DNA of 32,952 nucleotides from the NCBI GenBank assembly GCA_035564555.1, contig DATMTS010000025.1, positions 1 to 32,952 on the forward strand. The letters run 5' to 3'. The notes under the pieces are model-generated. The model ran no database searches, was not told the DNA's origin, and worked only from the letters and a program-made list of their open reading frames with translations. Position 1 is the first letter of the stretch. Each line of letters starts with the position of its first letter. Position numbers and translations under genes: made by a program. Source of the DNA: DATMTS01 sp035564555. GTDB taxonomy: Bacteria; Actinomycetota; Actinomycetes; Actinomycetales; Microbacteriaceae. Positions 17,107 to 25,366 of this stretch are shown here, one piece after another.

Positions 17107-17112
17107 TAGCGT
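17107..17112 (+). promoter_or_regulatory. -10 box TAGCGT, leaderless nuclease gene
   Basis: TAGCGT ends six bases before the GTG at 17119; no Shine-Dalgarno sits at a useful distance. Confidence 0.5.
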
Positions 17113-17118
17113 GCCGCC

Positions 17119-18021
17119 GTGCCTGAACCGGTCGAACAGTGGTGGGCGCGCCGGCAGCGCAGCAAGGACGCGGCCGTGCCGTACCCGGTCGGAACCTACC
17201 GCTCCGACTGGGAGCAGTACCCCGTGCTCGTTCGGCAATACCACCCGGAGTTCAATCACGGTGTCACGCTCACGCAGATTCCGCCGGCCGCAGAGGTATA
17301 TCTGGTCTGGCAGTGCGACGTCGGCCACCTGTTCGTGGCGACGCCATGGGAGCAGCGCATGCGACCGGACGGCTCACGACGTCGCTCGACGTGGTGTCCC
17401 GAGTGCCGTGAAGAGGCCACGGACCGGGAGAGACGTCAGATCATCGCCGCGATGGATGCCCTTGGAGCACGCGCTGTGCCGCAACGCGACGGTTCGGGTG
17501 GGACCCGGCGACGTCGAACCGGGATGCCGGCGGCGCGCTCCGATCGGCCACCACGGGGCGGGCGAGGGGACGAGGGCGCGATACCGGTGGGCGAACCCTT
17601 CGTGAGCACCCTGGCACCGCGACCGGCCTCCGCCGCCGAGCCGGAGTTGCGCAGACGACTGACCGAGAGGCTCGAGGTGGACGCGAGTTGCAACGCCGTG
17701 CGAGTCGCGCAGCCGTTCCACGGCCGGTGCCAGGTGTGGCCCGACATCATCCTGCGGGAGTTGCGGGTCGCGATCGAGTACGACACCACGGGGCGCGACG
17801 GCCTCGAGCACGTCGGAAGACGCGAGCAGAGCGATCGCCGCAAAGACCGGCTGCTGCGGCAGGCCGGCTGGGAGGTGGTGCGCGTGCGCGGTGGCAAGCT
17901 CAAGCCTCTGGGACCTTATGACGTCGCCGCATCCACGATCAGCGACCGGCTGGTCGAGCGCGTGCTGGAGCGACTGCGCGAGATCCGCGGCGAACTGATC
18001 GTGAACGCGTACCTCAGGTGA
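17119..18021 (+). CDS. Zinc-ribbon / Vsr-like endonuclease-fold fusion protein
   Basis: Protein of 300 residues in two parts. The N-terminal part resembles the DUF4379 'probable zinc ribbon' pattern: WQCDVGH (Cys66, His70) and WCPEC (Cys93, Cys96) are candidate zinc ligands. After a Pro/Arg/Gly-rich linker (about 120-165), residues about 172-285 look like a PD-(D/E)xK fold of the Vsr/DUF559 kind: WPDIIL (Asp209), VAIEYD (Glu220, Asp222), DRRKDRLLRQAGWEVVRVR. Cleavage activity is inferred from the fold only. It is a solitary gene with no methyltransferase next to it, so a classical restriction role is not supported. Confidence 0.8.
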   Translation: MPEPVEQWWARRQRSKDAAVPYPVGTYRSDWEQYPVLVRQYHPEFNHGVTLTQIPPAAEVYLVWQCDVGHLFVATPWEQRMRPDGSRRRSTWCPECREEATDRERRQIIAAMDALGARAVPQRDGSGGTRRRRTGMPAARSDRPPRGGRGDEGAIPVGEPFVSTLAPRPASAAEPELRRRLTERLEVDASCNAVRVAQPFHGRCQVWPDIILRELRVAIEYDTTGRDGLEHVGRREQSDRRKDRLLRQAGWEVVRVRGGKLKPLGPYDVAASTISDRLVERVLERLREIRGELIVNAYLR

Positions 18022-18033
18022 TCGTGAGGCGGA

Positions 18034-18465
18034 TCAACCTTCGGCGAGCACGCTCGCGGACCGGGCACCGAGCACGGCGGTGCGGATGTAGAGCGCCGCC
18101 GCGACCGCGGTGCCGGCGGCCATCAGGAACGACAGCCAGTCGTTGCCCGTGATCATCGTGCCGACGCCGAACAGGAACGTCAGGCTCAGCACGACCAGCG
18201 CCCACAACGCCTCGCTGCGGCCGAGTCGCTGTCTGCGCGCCGTGATCAGAGCCCGCACGGCCACGACGATCACCCCGATGCCCACGAGCACGTGCAAGCC
18301 GAGAACGACCCCGGCGATAGCGCGCGACGCGGCCGGATTCTCCTGCGGCGCGCCGATCAAATTGGCGCCCATCCCCAGCAGGAACTGAACGCCCAGGGCG
18401 CTCAGAGCTTCGCGTGAACGTCGCAGCAGCGGATCGCGGGGACTCGTGGATCTCGCGGACATCAT
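18034..18465 (-). CDS. Small four-helix membrane protein, function unknown
   Basis: Protein of 143 residues with about four membrane segments: near residues 20-36, 45-66 (GVVLGLHVLVGIGVIVVAVRAL), 85-107 and 112-132. The short loop QENPAASR links helices 1 and 2. I do not recognise a named family; DoxX- or DUF-type small membrane proteins of actinobacteria look similar. It has two adjacent ATGs (18465, 18462) behind AGGAGAAGG, a good RBS. It ends 12 bp from the convergent nuclease gene. Confidence 0.8.
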   Translation of the reverse strand: MMSARSTSPRDPLLRRSREALSALGVQFLLGMGANLIGAPQENPAASRAIAGVVLGLHVLVGIGVIVVAVRALITARRQRLGRSEALWALVVLSLTFLFGVGTMITGNDWLSFLMAAGTAVAAALYIRTAVLGARSASVLAEG

Positions 18466-18621
18466 GACCTTCTCCTCTCGGACGGCATCGGCCGGGCGTC
18501 ACCGCCACGGCTCATTCTGCCGCTCCGGGCGTCGACTGTCGTGCTTCTCGGGGAGACACGTCGTGTACATCGAGCGGAGTACGCGCCGGGCCAGGGCGCG
18601 CCAGCAGCCCGATGGGTCGCG

Positions 18622-19392
18622 TCAGGAGGCGGACGGTTCGCCGAAGAGGCCCTCCTCGAGCATGCCGCCGAGATGTGCGGCGTCGTGCTCGTAGTACTCG
18701 GCGTCAGCCAGCAGGGCGGGCTTGCGCAGTTCGTCCGCCTTGACGCGGGAGAACTCGGCGAGGTCGTGGAGCCGGGTGATCGCGACCCGCACGAGTGATT
18801 CGGGCGTGAGGGGAACGGTGCCGGCATCCCGTCCGTAGGCATCCAGCAGCGACCGGATGCGACGGGGCGCATCGCTTCCGACCGGAGCGTTCGGGGGCGG
18901 CTCGCCGGTGAGCGGCACCATGCGCGTGGCGAAGTAGGCGAGATCCCAGATGCGCGGGCCCGGGGAGCACATGTCGAAGTCGATGGCGCCGACGATGGTG
19001 CCGTCACGGAAGGCGAGGTTGTGCGGCGCGAAGTCGTTGTGGCAGATCACCTCGACGGGCACCTTCGCCGGCGACTGCCACAATGCGTCGTCGAGACCGA
19101 AGCCGATGGATGCGTCGTGCAGCCGGCGCAGCATCCGCGCGCCCTGCTGGAGCGCTGAATCGGTCCACACCCAGTCCGGCAGCGGATACTCCGGCACCGT
19201 GCCCTCGACGAAGCTCAGCGTCTCGAGCTCGCCGTCGAAGCCGATCGGCGACGGCACCCACTGGATTCCCGCGCGTTCGAGGTAGCGCAGGTAGCGGTGC
19301 ACCGACGGCGTCCAGGGTCCACTGATGCGACGCACGGTGTCGCCGTCGCGCACCACGGCGTTCATGTTCCCGCCCGTCATGCTCTGCCGCAT
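18622..19392 (-). CDS. Aminoglycoside phosphotransferase-family protein
   Basis: Kinase-fold protein of 256 residues of the APH/choline-kinase superfamily. The catalytic loop is ICHNDFAPHNLAF (Brenner motif, HxDxxxxN form) and the metal-binding motif is AIDFDMCSPGPR. N-terminal nucleotide-lobe elements are short, as in small APH-like proteins. Such genes phosphorylate aminoglycosides, choline, homoserine or other small alcohols; this subgroup is uncharacterised and resistance should not be assumed. ATG 19392 is supported by TAGCGT ending six nt upstream (leaderless). It is divergent from the broken YdeI gene. Confidence 0.85.
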   Translation of the reverse strand: MRQSMTGGNMNAVVRDGDTVRRISGPWTPSVHRYLRYLERAGIQWVPSPIGFDGELETLSFVEGTVPEYPLPDWVWTDSALQQGARMLRRLHDASIGFGLDDALWQSPAKVPVEVICHNDFAPHNLAFRDGTIVGAIDFDMCSPGPRIWDLAYFATRMVPLTGEPPPNAPVGSDAPRRIRSLLDAYGRDAGTVPLTPESLVRVAITRLHDLAEFSRVKADELRKPALLADAEYYEHDAAHLGGMLEEGLFGEPSAS

Positions 19393-19398
19393 CGTTCG

Positions 19399-19404
19399 AC
19401 GCTA
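19399..19404 (-). promoter_or_regulatory. -10 box TAGCGT for the phosphotransferase gene
   Basis: On the minus strand TAGCGT ends six bases before ATG 19392. Together with the plus-strand box at 19416-19421 it fills a 36-bp divergent spacer. Confidence 0.55.
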
Positions 19405-19415
19405 GCAGTGCGCGC

Positions 19416-19421
19416 TACCCT
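19416..19421 (+). promoter_or_regulatory. -10 box TACCCT for the YdeI-family gene
   Basis: TACCCT ends seven bases before ATG 19429, the leaderless arrangement seen elsewhere in the window. Confidence 0.5.
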
Positions 19422-19428
19422 GAGCGGC

Positions 19429-19992
19429 ATGGTCGCACGGGAGGACGCCGAATCGATCCACGTCGAGACCGCCGCGCAATGGCGTGCGTGGCTGGCGGCG
19501 AATCACGACCGGGGCGAAGGCGTCTGGCTGGTGTTCTGGAAGCGAACCACCGGTCGCCCGGCCCTGAGCTACGACGAGGCGATCACCGAGGCGATCGCCT
19601 TCGGCTGGGTCGACGGGTCGTCGCGATAGCTGGACGATGAGCGTTCGGCGCTCTGGTTCGTGGCTCGACGTCTGGGCAGTGCGTGGTCGCGCACGAACAA
19701 GGAGCGCGTGGCGGCGCTGGAGGCAGACGGCCGGATGACGGCCGCCGGCCGTCGAGCCGTCGACGAAGCGAAGTCGAACGGAATGTGGACCGTGCTCGAC
19801 GGCGCCGAACGCCTGATCGTGCCGGACGATCTGGCAGCGGCCCTCGCCGCGCGACCGGGGGCGCGCGAGGCATGGGAGGCCATGACGGCGGGCACGCGTC
19901 GTGCCGAGTTGACCACACTCGCGCTCGCGAAACGCGCCGATACCCGCGAGCGTCATGTGCGACGCATCGTCGGGACCCTGGTCGGCGGCTAG
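19429..19992 (+). pseudogene. YdeI/OmpD-associated family gene interrupted by an amber codon
   Basis: The frame codes for a 187-residue YdeI-like protein at normal length, but TAG at 19627-19629 interrupts it in phase after codon 66. Before it: AFGWVDGSSR; after it, in the same frame: LDDERSALWF, then SAWSRTNKERVAAL, which continue the family pattern (WVDG.xR.LDxERS..xFxPR...SxWSxxNxxR). No other lesion is visible and codon use stays normal on both sides. It is therefore a recent nonsense mutation, a sequencing error or, less likely, readthrough. YdeI-like proteins are DUF1801-related stress proteins of unclear function. Confidence 0.88.
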
Positions 19993-20150
19993 GCGAAGCG
20001 CGGCTCGCACGGCCTCCGCGAGCGGTGAGAGACTGGTATCGAGGGCATCCTGCAGCAATCGGGCGGAATCTCCTCACCTGCTCGGCGAGGCACGCGCACA
20101 TCGAACACCGCGCGTTCAGCCGCGATGGTTAGGATCACAGCAAGATAACG

Positions 20151-20885
20151 GTGCCCGCACGCGACGGAGTGATTCCCCTGATCAGAGTCGTCAGCTACAA
20201 CCTTCGCAAGAATCACGCCACCGGTGAACTCGGCGACATCGTCGGCGACTTCGCTCCCGATGTGCTGTGCCTGCAGGAGGCGGACACCGCCGACCTGCCT
20301 GCCGAGCTCGGCGGCATGCATCTCGCCGATGCCACCAAGCGCAACCGGCTGGGCCTGGCCGTCTACTACCGACGCGACCGGTTCGAGCTCAACGACACCC
20401 GGGCGTTCGAGTTGAAGAAGTCGATGCACGACCGGGTGCTCGCACCCGCGCACGAGCGGTTGATCGGAACCTACCTGCAGGATGCCGCAGCCCGCCGCGA
20501 CATCGTCATCGCCTCCTTCCACGCAGCCCCGCTGACGGCGCTCAACTCATTGCGGCGCAAGCAGATCCATGCGGCGCATGCCGAGCTGTTGGGGCTCGGC
20601 GACGGAGCACCGACGCTCATGGTCGGCGACTACAACTACCCGTTCTTCACCAAGGCGCTCAACGAGCGGGTGAAGGCGTCGGGATACGACATGGCGCTCA
20701 GCGACCGCAAGACGTACACGAGGTACAAGTTCTTCAAGGGCCACTTCGACTTCGTCACCTCGGCCGGGCTCACGGTCGACAACGTTGAGACGTTGCCCCG
20801 CGGCGACTCAGACCACATGCCGATCCTGGTGACGGCGGACTACGGCGACGGGGTGGCGCAACAGCACGAGGCCGAGAGCGTCTGA
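20151..20885 (+). CDS. Endonuclease/exonuclease/phosphatase (EEP) family hydrolase
   Basis: Metal-dependent phosphodiesterase-fold protein of 244 residues. EEP active-site blocks are in order: VVSYNLRKN (Asn17), CLQEAD (Glu43), SFHAAP (His124), VGDYNYP (Asp160, Asn162) and GDSDHMPI (Asp221, His222). All catalytic groups are present, so it should be active on a DNA, phosphoinositide-like or other phosphodiester substrate; which one cannot be told. GTG 20151 is the longest start; GTG 20169 gives a protein beginning closer to the first strand. Neither has a strong RBS. No signal peptide is seen. Confidence 0.86.
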   Translation: MPARDGVIPLIRVVSYNLRKNHATGELGDIVGDFAPDVLCLQEADTADLPAELGGMHLADATKRNRLGLAVYYRRDRFELNDTRAFELKKSMHDRVLAPAHERLIGTYLQDAAARRDIVIASFHAAPLTALNSLRRKQIHAAHAELLGLGDGAPTLMVGDYNYPFFTKALNERVKASGYDMALSDRKTYTRYKFFKGHFDFVTSAGLTVDNVETLPRGDSDHMPILVTADYGDGVAQQHEAESV

Positions 20886-20927
20886 CGCGCCGCACGCGAC
20901 CGCGCTGCGCGACGTGCAGACAGCGGC

Positions 20928-20933
20928 TAGCCT
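20928..20933 (+). promoter_or_regulatory. -10 box TAGCCT for the YcaQ-like gene
   Basis: TAGCCT ends seven bases before GTG 20941 and decides between the two possible starts, since GTG 20914 lies upstream of the box. Confidence 0.5.
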
Positions 20934-20940
20934 CGATGTC

Positions 20941-22023
20941 GTGGCGCATGAGTTGTCGCGGGATCAGGCGCGGCGCATCGCCGTCGGCGCGCAGCTGCTC
21001 GACGCGGCCCGCCCTGGCGACGTCATCGAGGTCGCCGAGCAGCTCGGCGCGATCAAGATCGATCCGACAGCCGTGATCGCTCCCAGCGAGCACACCATCC
21101 CGTGGTCGCGCATCGGCTGGGGATACGAGCCGGGTCAGCTGCGCAAGGCGGTCGAGGTCGATCGGTTGCTGTTCGAGTTCGACGCAGCGTTCCGGCCGAT
21201 GAGCCTGCTGCCGCTCATGCTCCCGGTGATGCGCAACTGGCCGCGGCGCGCACAGACCAGGCAGTGGCTGGAGGCGAACGACCGGTTCCGCGCCGACGTG
21301 ATAGCACGGCTGCGGGCGGATGGACCGCTCACCGCCGATGACATCCCCGACACCGCCGCGGTCGCCCGCAACTCCGACAGCGGATGGTTCGGCCCCAATC
21401 AGGTGCCCCACATGCTGGAGTGCCTGATGATGCAGGGCGTCGCCGCCATCGTCGGCCGGGACGGACGGCACAAACGCTGGGATCTCGCGGAACGCGTCTA
21501 CCCGCAGGACGTGCCGGCATTCGAGCTCGAGGAAGCCCAGCGGATGCTGGCCGAACGGCGTCTTCAAGCCGCCGGCATTGCAAAGCAGAACGGGCCGTGG
21601 ACACCTGTGAAGGAGGCGGGCGAGCCGGCACACGTCGAGGGATCGAAGTGGAGATGGCGGGTCGATCCTGCTGCTCTCGCCGCACTAGAGGACGACCCGG
21701 GCGGACGCGCGGCGATCCTCAGCCCGTACGACGGGATGCTCTTCGACCGCCCGCGACTGCGCGAGATCTTCGACTTCGAGTATGTGCTCGAACAGTTCAA
21801 ACCCAAGCCGCAACGCAAGTACGGATACTTCGCCCACCCGATTCTGATCGGAGACCGTTTCATGGGCATGCTCGACGCCGAGGCCGATCAGCACGACGGG
21901 GTCTTCCGGGTCAACGCTGTGCACGAGGTGACGCCCTTCGAACCGGAGGAGCTCGAGATGGTCCGCGCCGAGATCGAAGACCTCGCCCAGTGGCTCGGGA
22001 TGCCCGTCGTCGAATCGCGCTGA
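20941..22023 (+). CDS. YcaQ-like winged-helix protein (DNA glycosylase superfamily)
   Basis: Protein of 360 residues of the HTH_42/YcaQ (AlkX/AlkZ) superfamily, whose studied members unhook DNA interstrand crosslinks. The N-terminus LSRDQARRIAVGAQLL is typical, as is the C-terminal block ILSPYDGMLFDRPRLREIFDFEYVLE split by its KPQRKYGYF continuation and HPILIGDRFMG. The catalytic QxD/QxQ position, normally in 'G.VQ.D', reads Lys39-Ile-Asp41 (LGAIKIDPTAV). A repair role is therefore uncertain. The frame allows GTG 20914, but the -10 box at 20928 supports 20941. Confidence 0.83.
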   Translation: MAHELSRDQARRIAVGAQLLDAARPGDVIEVAEQLGAIKIDPTAVIAPSEHTIPWSRIGWGYEPGQLRKAVEVDRLLFEFDAAFRPMSLLPLMLPVMRNWPRRAQTRQWLEANDRFRADVIARLRADGPLTADDIPDTAAVARNSDSGWFGPNQVPHMLECLMMQGVAAIVGRDGRHKRWDLAERVYPQDVPAFELEEAQRMLAERRLQAAGIAKQNGPWTPVKEAGEPAHVEGSKWRWRVDPAALAALEDDPGGRAAILSPYDGMLFDRPRLREIFDFEYVLEQFKPKPQRKYGYFAHPILIGDRFMGMLDAEADQHDGVFRVNAVHEVTPFEPEELEMVRAEIEDLAQWLGMPVVESR

Positions 22024-22054
22024 CGCATCCTCGCGCATCCCGATCGTGGGTCGC

Positions 22055-22060
22055 TAGCCT
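22055..22060 (+). promoter_or_regulatory. -10 box TAGCCT for the MaoC gene
   Basis: TAGCCT lies 25 bp before GTG 22086, leaving room for a short leader that carries the AAGGAGG at 22076-22082. The RBS spacing is short (3 nt). Confidence 0.45.
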
Positions 22061-22085
22061 GGTTGAGACGACATGAAGGAGGCAC

Positions 22086-22574
22086 GTGCCGCACTACCTT
22101 GAGGACCTCGAGGCGGGCCAGTCGTTCGTGAGCCCGGGGCGCACGATCACCGAGGCGGACGTGATGTCGTTCGCCGCGTGGACCAACGACAACAACCAGG
22201 TGCACACCGACGCCGAGTTCGCGAAGTCGACCCGTTATGGTCAGCGCATCGTGCACGGCATGCTCGGCGCGTCCCTGTGCCTGGGCCTGATCGCCCGCAC
22301 GGGCGTCTTCGAGGGCAGTGCGGTCGCGCTGCTCGGTATCGACGAGTGGCGCTTCACGGCACCGGTCTTCATCGGCGATACGGTCACCTGCACCGTTGAG
22401 ATCCTCGCCACGCGGCCGACCTCCTCGGGGCAGTACGGCATCGTGGAGCGACGGGTGATCCTGCGCAACCAACGCGACGAGACCGTGCAGCAGGGGCGGA
22501 TGGACCTGATGGTGCTCGCGCGCCCGAAGACCTCCGATTCCCCCACGGCCGGTGCGACTACGATCGAACCGTGA
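22086..22574 (+). CDS. MaoC-family (R)-specific hydratase-like protein
   Basis: Hot-dog-fold protein of 162 residues. The hydratase motif is WTNDNNQVHTDAEFAKST followed by YGQRIVHGML, with the catalytic Asp/His pair in NDNNQVH. Such proteins hydrate enoyl-CoA or mesaconyl/similar thioesters. GTG 22086 has AAGGAGG directly upstream. A short ATG frame at 22073 stops after nine codons and is not the start. It ends in a GTGA overlap with aspT. A functional link to AspT is not evident. Confidence 0.86.
   Translation: MPHYLEDLEAGQSFVSPGRTITEADVMSFAAWTNDNNQVHTDAEFAKSTRYGQRIVHGMLGASLCLGLIARTGVFEGSAVALLGIDEWRFTAPVFIGDTVTCTVEILATRPTSSGQYGIVERRVILRNQRDETVQQGRMDLMVLARPKTSDSPTAGATTIEP
22559..22564 (+). 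promoter_or_regulatory. -10 box TACGAT, internal leaderless promoter for aspT
   Basis: TACGAT, inside the end of the MaoC gene, ends six bases before GTG 22571. aspT could thus be transcribed alone as well as from the MaoC promoter. Confidence 0.45.
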
Positions 22575-23884
22575 CGGCATCCAGCGGTTCGACCGCACTC
22601 GGAACCCCCCTTGCCCAGCGCGACACCGACGAGTTGCGCGAGTTGAACGCGCGATTCGCCGCCGCGTATGAGGCGCTCAAGGCGCAGGACCTGAAGCTCG
22701 ATCTCACGCGCGGCAAGCCCTCGCCTCAGCAGCTCGATCTCTCGAACGCCCTGCTCAGTCTGCCCGGCGACGAAGACTTCCGGGATGCCGCGGGCACCGA
22801 CCTACGCAATTACGGGGGCGCGCAGGGGCTGCCCGAGCTTCGCCGGATCTTCTCGGGCCCGTTGCGGGTGCCCGTGCCGCAGCTGCTCGCTCTGGGCAAC
22901 TCGAGTCTGACGATCATGCACGACACCGTTGTGAACGCGTTGCTGCACGGGGTGCCCGGCGGCACGCGGCCCTGGTCTCGGGAAGAGCAGGTCACCTTTC
23001 TCTGCCCGGTGCCCGGCTACGATCGGCACTTCACGATCACCGAGCACCTCGGCATCCGCATGGTTCCGGTGCCGATGAACGACGAGGGCCCCGACGTCGA
23101 GGTCGTCGCCCGGCTGCTCGGGACCGATCCGACGATCAAGGGCATGTGGTGCGTGCCCGTGCACTCGAATCCGACCGGAGCCATCTACAGCGAGCGCACC
23201 GCGCGAGCCCTCGTGTCGCTGCCCGCCGCGCCCGACTTCCGGCTGTTCTGGGACAACGCGTACGCCGTGCATCACCTCACCGACGACGTGCCGGCGCCGA
23301 TCGACATCCTGGCGCTCGCCGAAGAGGCAGGCGAGCCGAACCGGGTGTTCGTGTTCGCATCGACGTCGAAGGTCACGTTCGCGGGCGCCGGCGTCGCGTT
23401 CTTCGGTTCGTCCCCGGAGAACATCGCGTGGTTCCTTCGTCATGCCTCGGCTCAGGCGATCGGCCCCGACAAGATCAACCAGCTGAGGCACGTGCGCCTG
23501 CTGCGTGACGAGGCCGGGCTGATCGACCACATGAAGCGGCATCGCGAGATCGTCGCGCCCAAGTTCGATGCGGTCGAGCAGATCCTCACCGAGCGGCTGG
23601 GCCCGTATTCGGCGGGTGAGTGGACGCATCCGACAGGCGGATACTTCGTCTCGCTGATGGTCGCACCGGGGAGCGCCGCACGTGCCGTCGAACTCGCCGC
23701 GCAGGCCGGCATCGCCGTCACCCCTGCCGGTTCGACGTACCCGCTGCATGCGGATCCGCTGGACGCCAACATCCGGATCGCGCCGACCATGCCGCCGCTG
23801 GATGAGTTGCGCGTCGCGCTCGAGGGGCTGTGCACCTGCGTCCTGCTGGCGGAGGCGGAGTTGCTCGCCACCGCGCACGCGTAG
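22571..23884 (+). CDS. aspT: Aspartate aminotransferase, subgroup Ic (AspT type)
   Basis: PLP aminotransferase of 437 residues closely resembling Corynebacterium glutamicum AspT (subgroup Ic, MocR-like). Landmarks: LDLTRGKPSPQQLD (40s), LRNYGGAQGLPELR (78-91), CPVPGYDRHFTITE, the PLP-binding Asp228 and Tyr231 (FWDNAYAVHHL), the Schiff-base Lys267 (STSKVTFAGAG), and HPTGGYFVSL near the end. It exchanges amino groups between aspartate and 2-oxoglutarate. The GTG start overlaps the MaoC stop as GTGA. Confidence 0.93.
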   Translation: MTASSGSTALGTPLAQRDTDELRELNARFAAAYEALKAQDLKLDLTRGKPSPQQLDLSNALLSLPGDEDFRDAAGTDLRNYGGAQGLPELRRIFSGPLRVPVPQLLALGNSSLTIMHDTVVNALLHGVPGGTRPWSREEQVTFLCPVPGYDRHFTITEHLGIRMVPVPMNDEGPDVEVVARLLGTDPTIKGMWCVPVHSNPTGAIYSERTARALVSLPAAPDFRLFWDNAYAVHHLTDDVPAPIDILALAEEAGEPNRVFVFASTSKVTFAGAGVAFFGSSPENIAWFLRHASAQAIGPDKINQLRHVRLLRDEAGLIDHMKRHREIVAPKFDAVEQILTERLGPYSAGEWTHPTGGYFVSLMVAPGSAARAVELAAQAGIAVTPAGSTYPLHADPLDANIRIAPTMPPLDELRVALEGLCTCVLLAEAELLATAHA

Positions 23885-23904
23885 CAGGGGCGGTCTTCTG
23901 AACG

Positions 23905-25329
23905 ATGGCGAGATCGGCGACCCTGAATCGGCCGCTCGCGCTGCTGGCAGCCGTCGCGCTGTCGATGGAGAACCTCGACGGCACGATCATTCAGCCGGCA
24001 GCGCCGGCGATGGCGCACGACTTCGGGGTGCGGGCCGTCGACCTCAACGTGGCGATGACGGCGTATCTGATCACCGTCGCGGTGTGCGTGCCGGTCAGCG
24101 GCTGGCTCGCCGACCGGTTCGGCGACCGGCGCGTGTTCTGCGCCGCGATCGCGATCTTCACCCTGGCCTCGGCGTTGTGCGCCGTCGCGCCGTCGCTTGA
24201 ATTGCTCTGCGCAGCTCGCGTTCTGCAAGGCGTCGGCGGTGCCATGATGGTGCCGGTCGGACGCCTCGCCGTACTGCGCGGTGTGCAGAAGCGCGATCTG
24301 CTGGATGCGATGGCCTACCTCACGTGGCCCGCACTCGTCGCGCCCGTGGTCGCTCCCGCGCTCGGTGGCATCCTGACCGACACCGTCGGCTGGCCATGGA
24401 TCTTCCTGATCAATCTGCCGTTCGGTGTCGCCGCGTTCATGGCGGCGCTGAAGATCGTGCCCCACGCCGACCGAGCCGAGCGACGTGCCCTCGACTGGGC
24501 AGGATTCAGCCTCGTCGGCGTCGGCCTGGCAGCGCTCGTGCTCGGAATGGAGCAGGTCGGCTCCGATCCGACGCCGTGGGGCTCGGTCGTCGCTCTCCTG
24601 GCCGTCGCGGTGGCTGCGCTGACCGCGGGGGTGCTCTGGATGCGTCGCACGAGACATCCGCTGCTGTACTTCCAGGCGTTGCGCATCCACACGTTCCGGG
24701 TCGGCAACGTCGGTGGCGGCCTCTACCGACTGATCATCAGCGCCGCGCCGTTTCTGTTCACCCTGCTCTTCCAGGTCGGTTTCGGCTGGAGCGCGGCACG
24801 AGCCGGACTGCTCGTGGGCGCGGTGTTCGTCGGTAACATCGCGATCAAACCGCTCACCACCCCGCTCATCCGGCGTTTCGGCTTCAAAGCGGTGATCGTG
24901 GGCAGCAACGCGCTCGGCGCACTCGTTTACGTGCTGTGCGTGTTCGTCGACGCATCGACGCCCGTCGCCGCGATCGCGGTGCTGTTGTTCTTCAGCGGCG
25001 TCTTCCGCTCCATCGGGTTCAGCGGATACAACTCGCTGCAGTTCTCGGATGTGCCCTCCCGCCTCACGACGGGCGCCAACACCCTGGCCTCCACCATGCA
25101 GCAGGTCGCCACCGGCCTCGGCATAGCCGTGGCCGCGCTCATCGTAAGGCTGACCACGTTCGCCGCATCCGCGGTATCGCCGGCGGATGTCTGGCTCGGA
25201 TACCGCTGGGCGCTGCCGGTGGTCGCTCTGTTGCTGATGTTCCCGCTGATCGAGGCCGCGCTGCTTCCGTCGCACGCCGGTGCCGAGGCCGTCGGCTCCC
25301 GCGAAAGTCCGGGAAAGCGACAGGCATAA
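23905..25329 (+). CDS. MFS transporter, DHA2 drug:H+ antiporter-like
   Basis: Membrane protein of 474 residues, probably 12-14 membrane segments. The first helix carries the DHA2-type motif LDGTIIQPAAPAMAHDF, the acidic residue of which couples H+; motif A is GWLADRFGDRRVF, and motif C-like GVGGAMMVPVGR and PALGGILTDTVGWPWIFLINLPFG follow. The family exports drugs or metabolites. It starts 20 bp after aspT and runs convergent to crcB with 37 bp between. Substrate unknown; the tail carries no regulatory domain. Confidence 0.88.
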   Translation: MARSATLNRPLALLAAVALSMENLDGTIIQPAAPAMAHDFGVRAVDLNVAMTAYLITVAVCVPVSGWLADRFGDRRVFCAAIAIFTLASALCAVAPSLELLCAARVLQGVGGAMMVPVGRLAVLRGVQKRDLLDAMAYLTWPALVAPVVAPALGGILTDTVGWPWIFLINLPFGVAAFMAALKIVPHADRAERRALDWAGFSLVGVGLAALVLGMEQVGSDPTPWGSVVALLAVAVAALTAGVLWMRRTRHPLLYFQALRIHTFRVGNVGGGLYRLIISAAPFLFTLLFQVGFGWSAARAGLLVGAVFVGNIAIKPLTTPLIRRFGFKAVIVGSNALGALVYVLCVFVDASTPVAAIAVLLFFSGVFRSIGFSGYNSLQFSDVPSRLTTGANTLASTMQQVATGLGIAVAALIVRLTTFAASAVSPADVWLGYRWALPVVALLLMFPLIEAALLPSHAGAEAVGSRESPGKRQA

Positions 25330-25366
25330 CGCGACTTCGGCCGGGCTGGATGCGATCGACTGAGCG

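Noticed and set aside
16038..17165. Upstream extension of the secreted hydrolase frame across the PAP2 gene
   Set aside because: The signal peptide begins at GTG 16037; codons further upstream are the antisense of PAP2 and give Arg/Gly-rich random sequence.
19989..20100. Minus-strand stretch with protein-like translation (DALDTSLSPLAEAVRAAL)
   Set aside because: It has a stop just upstream, no start with an RBS, and then enters antisense of the YdeI-family gene; too short to support as a remnant.
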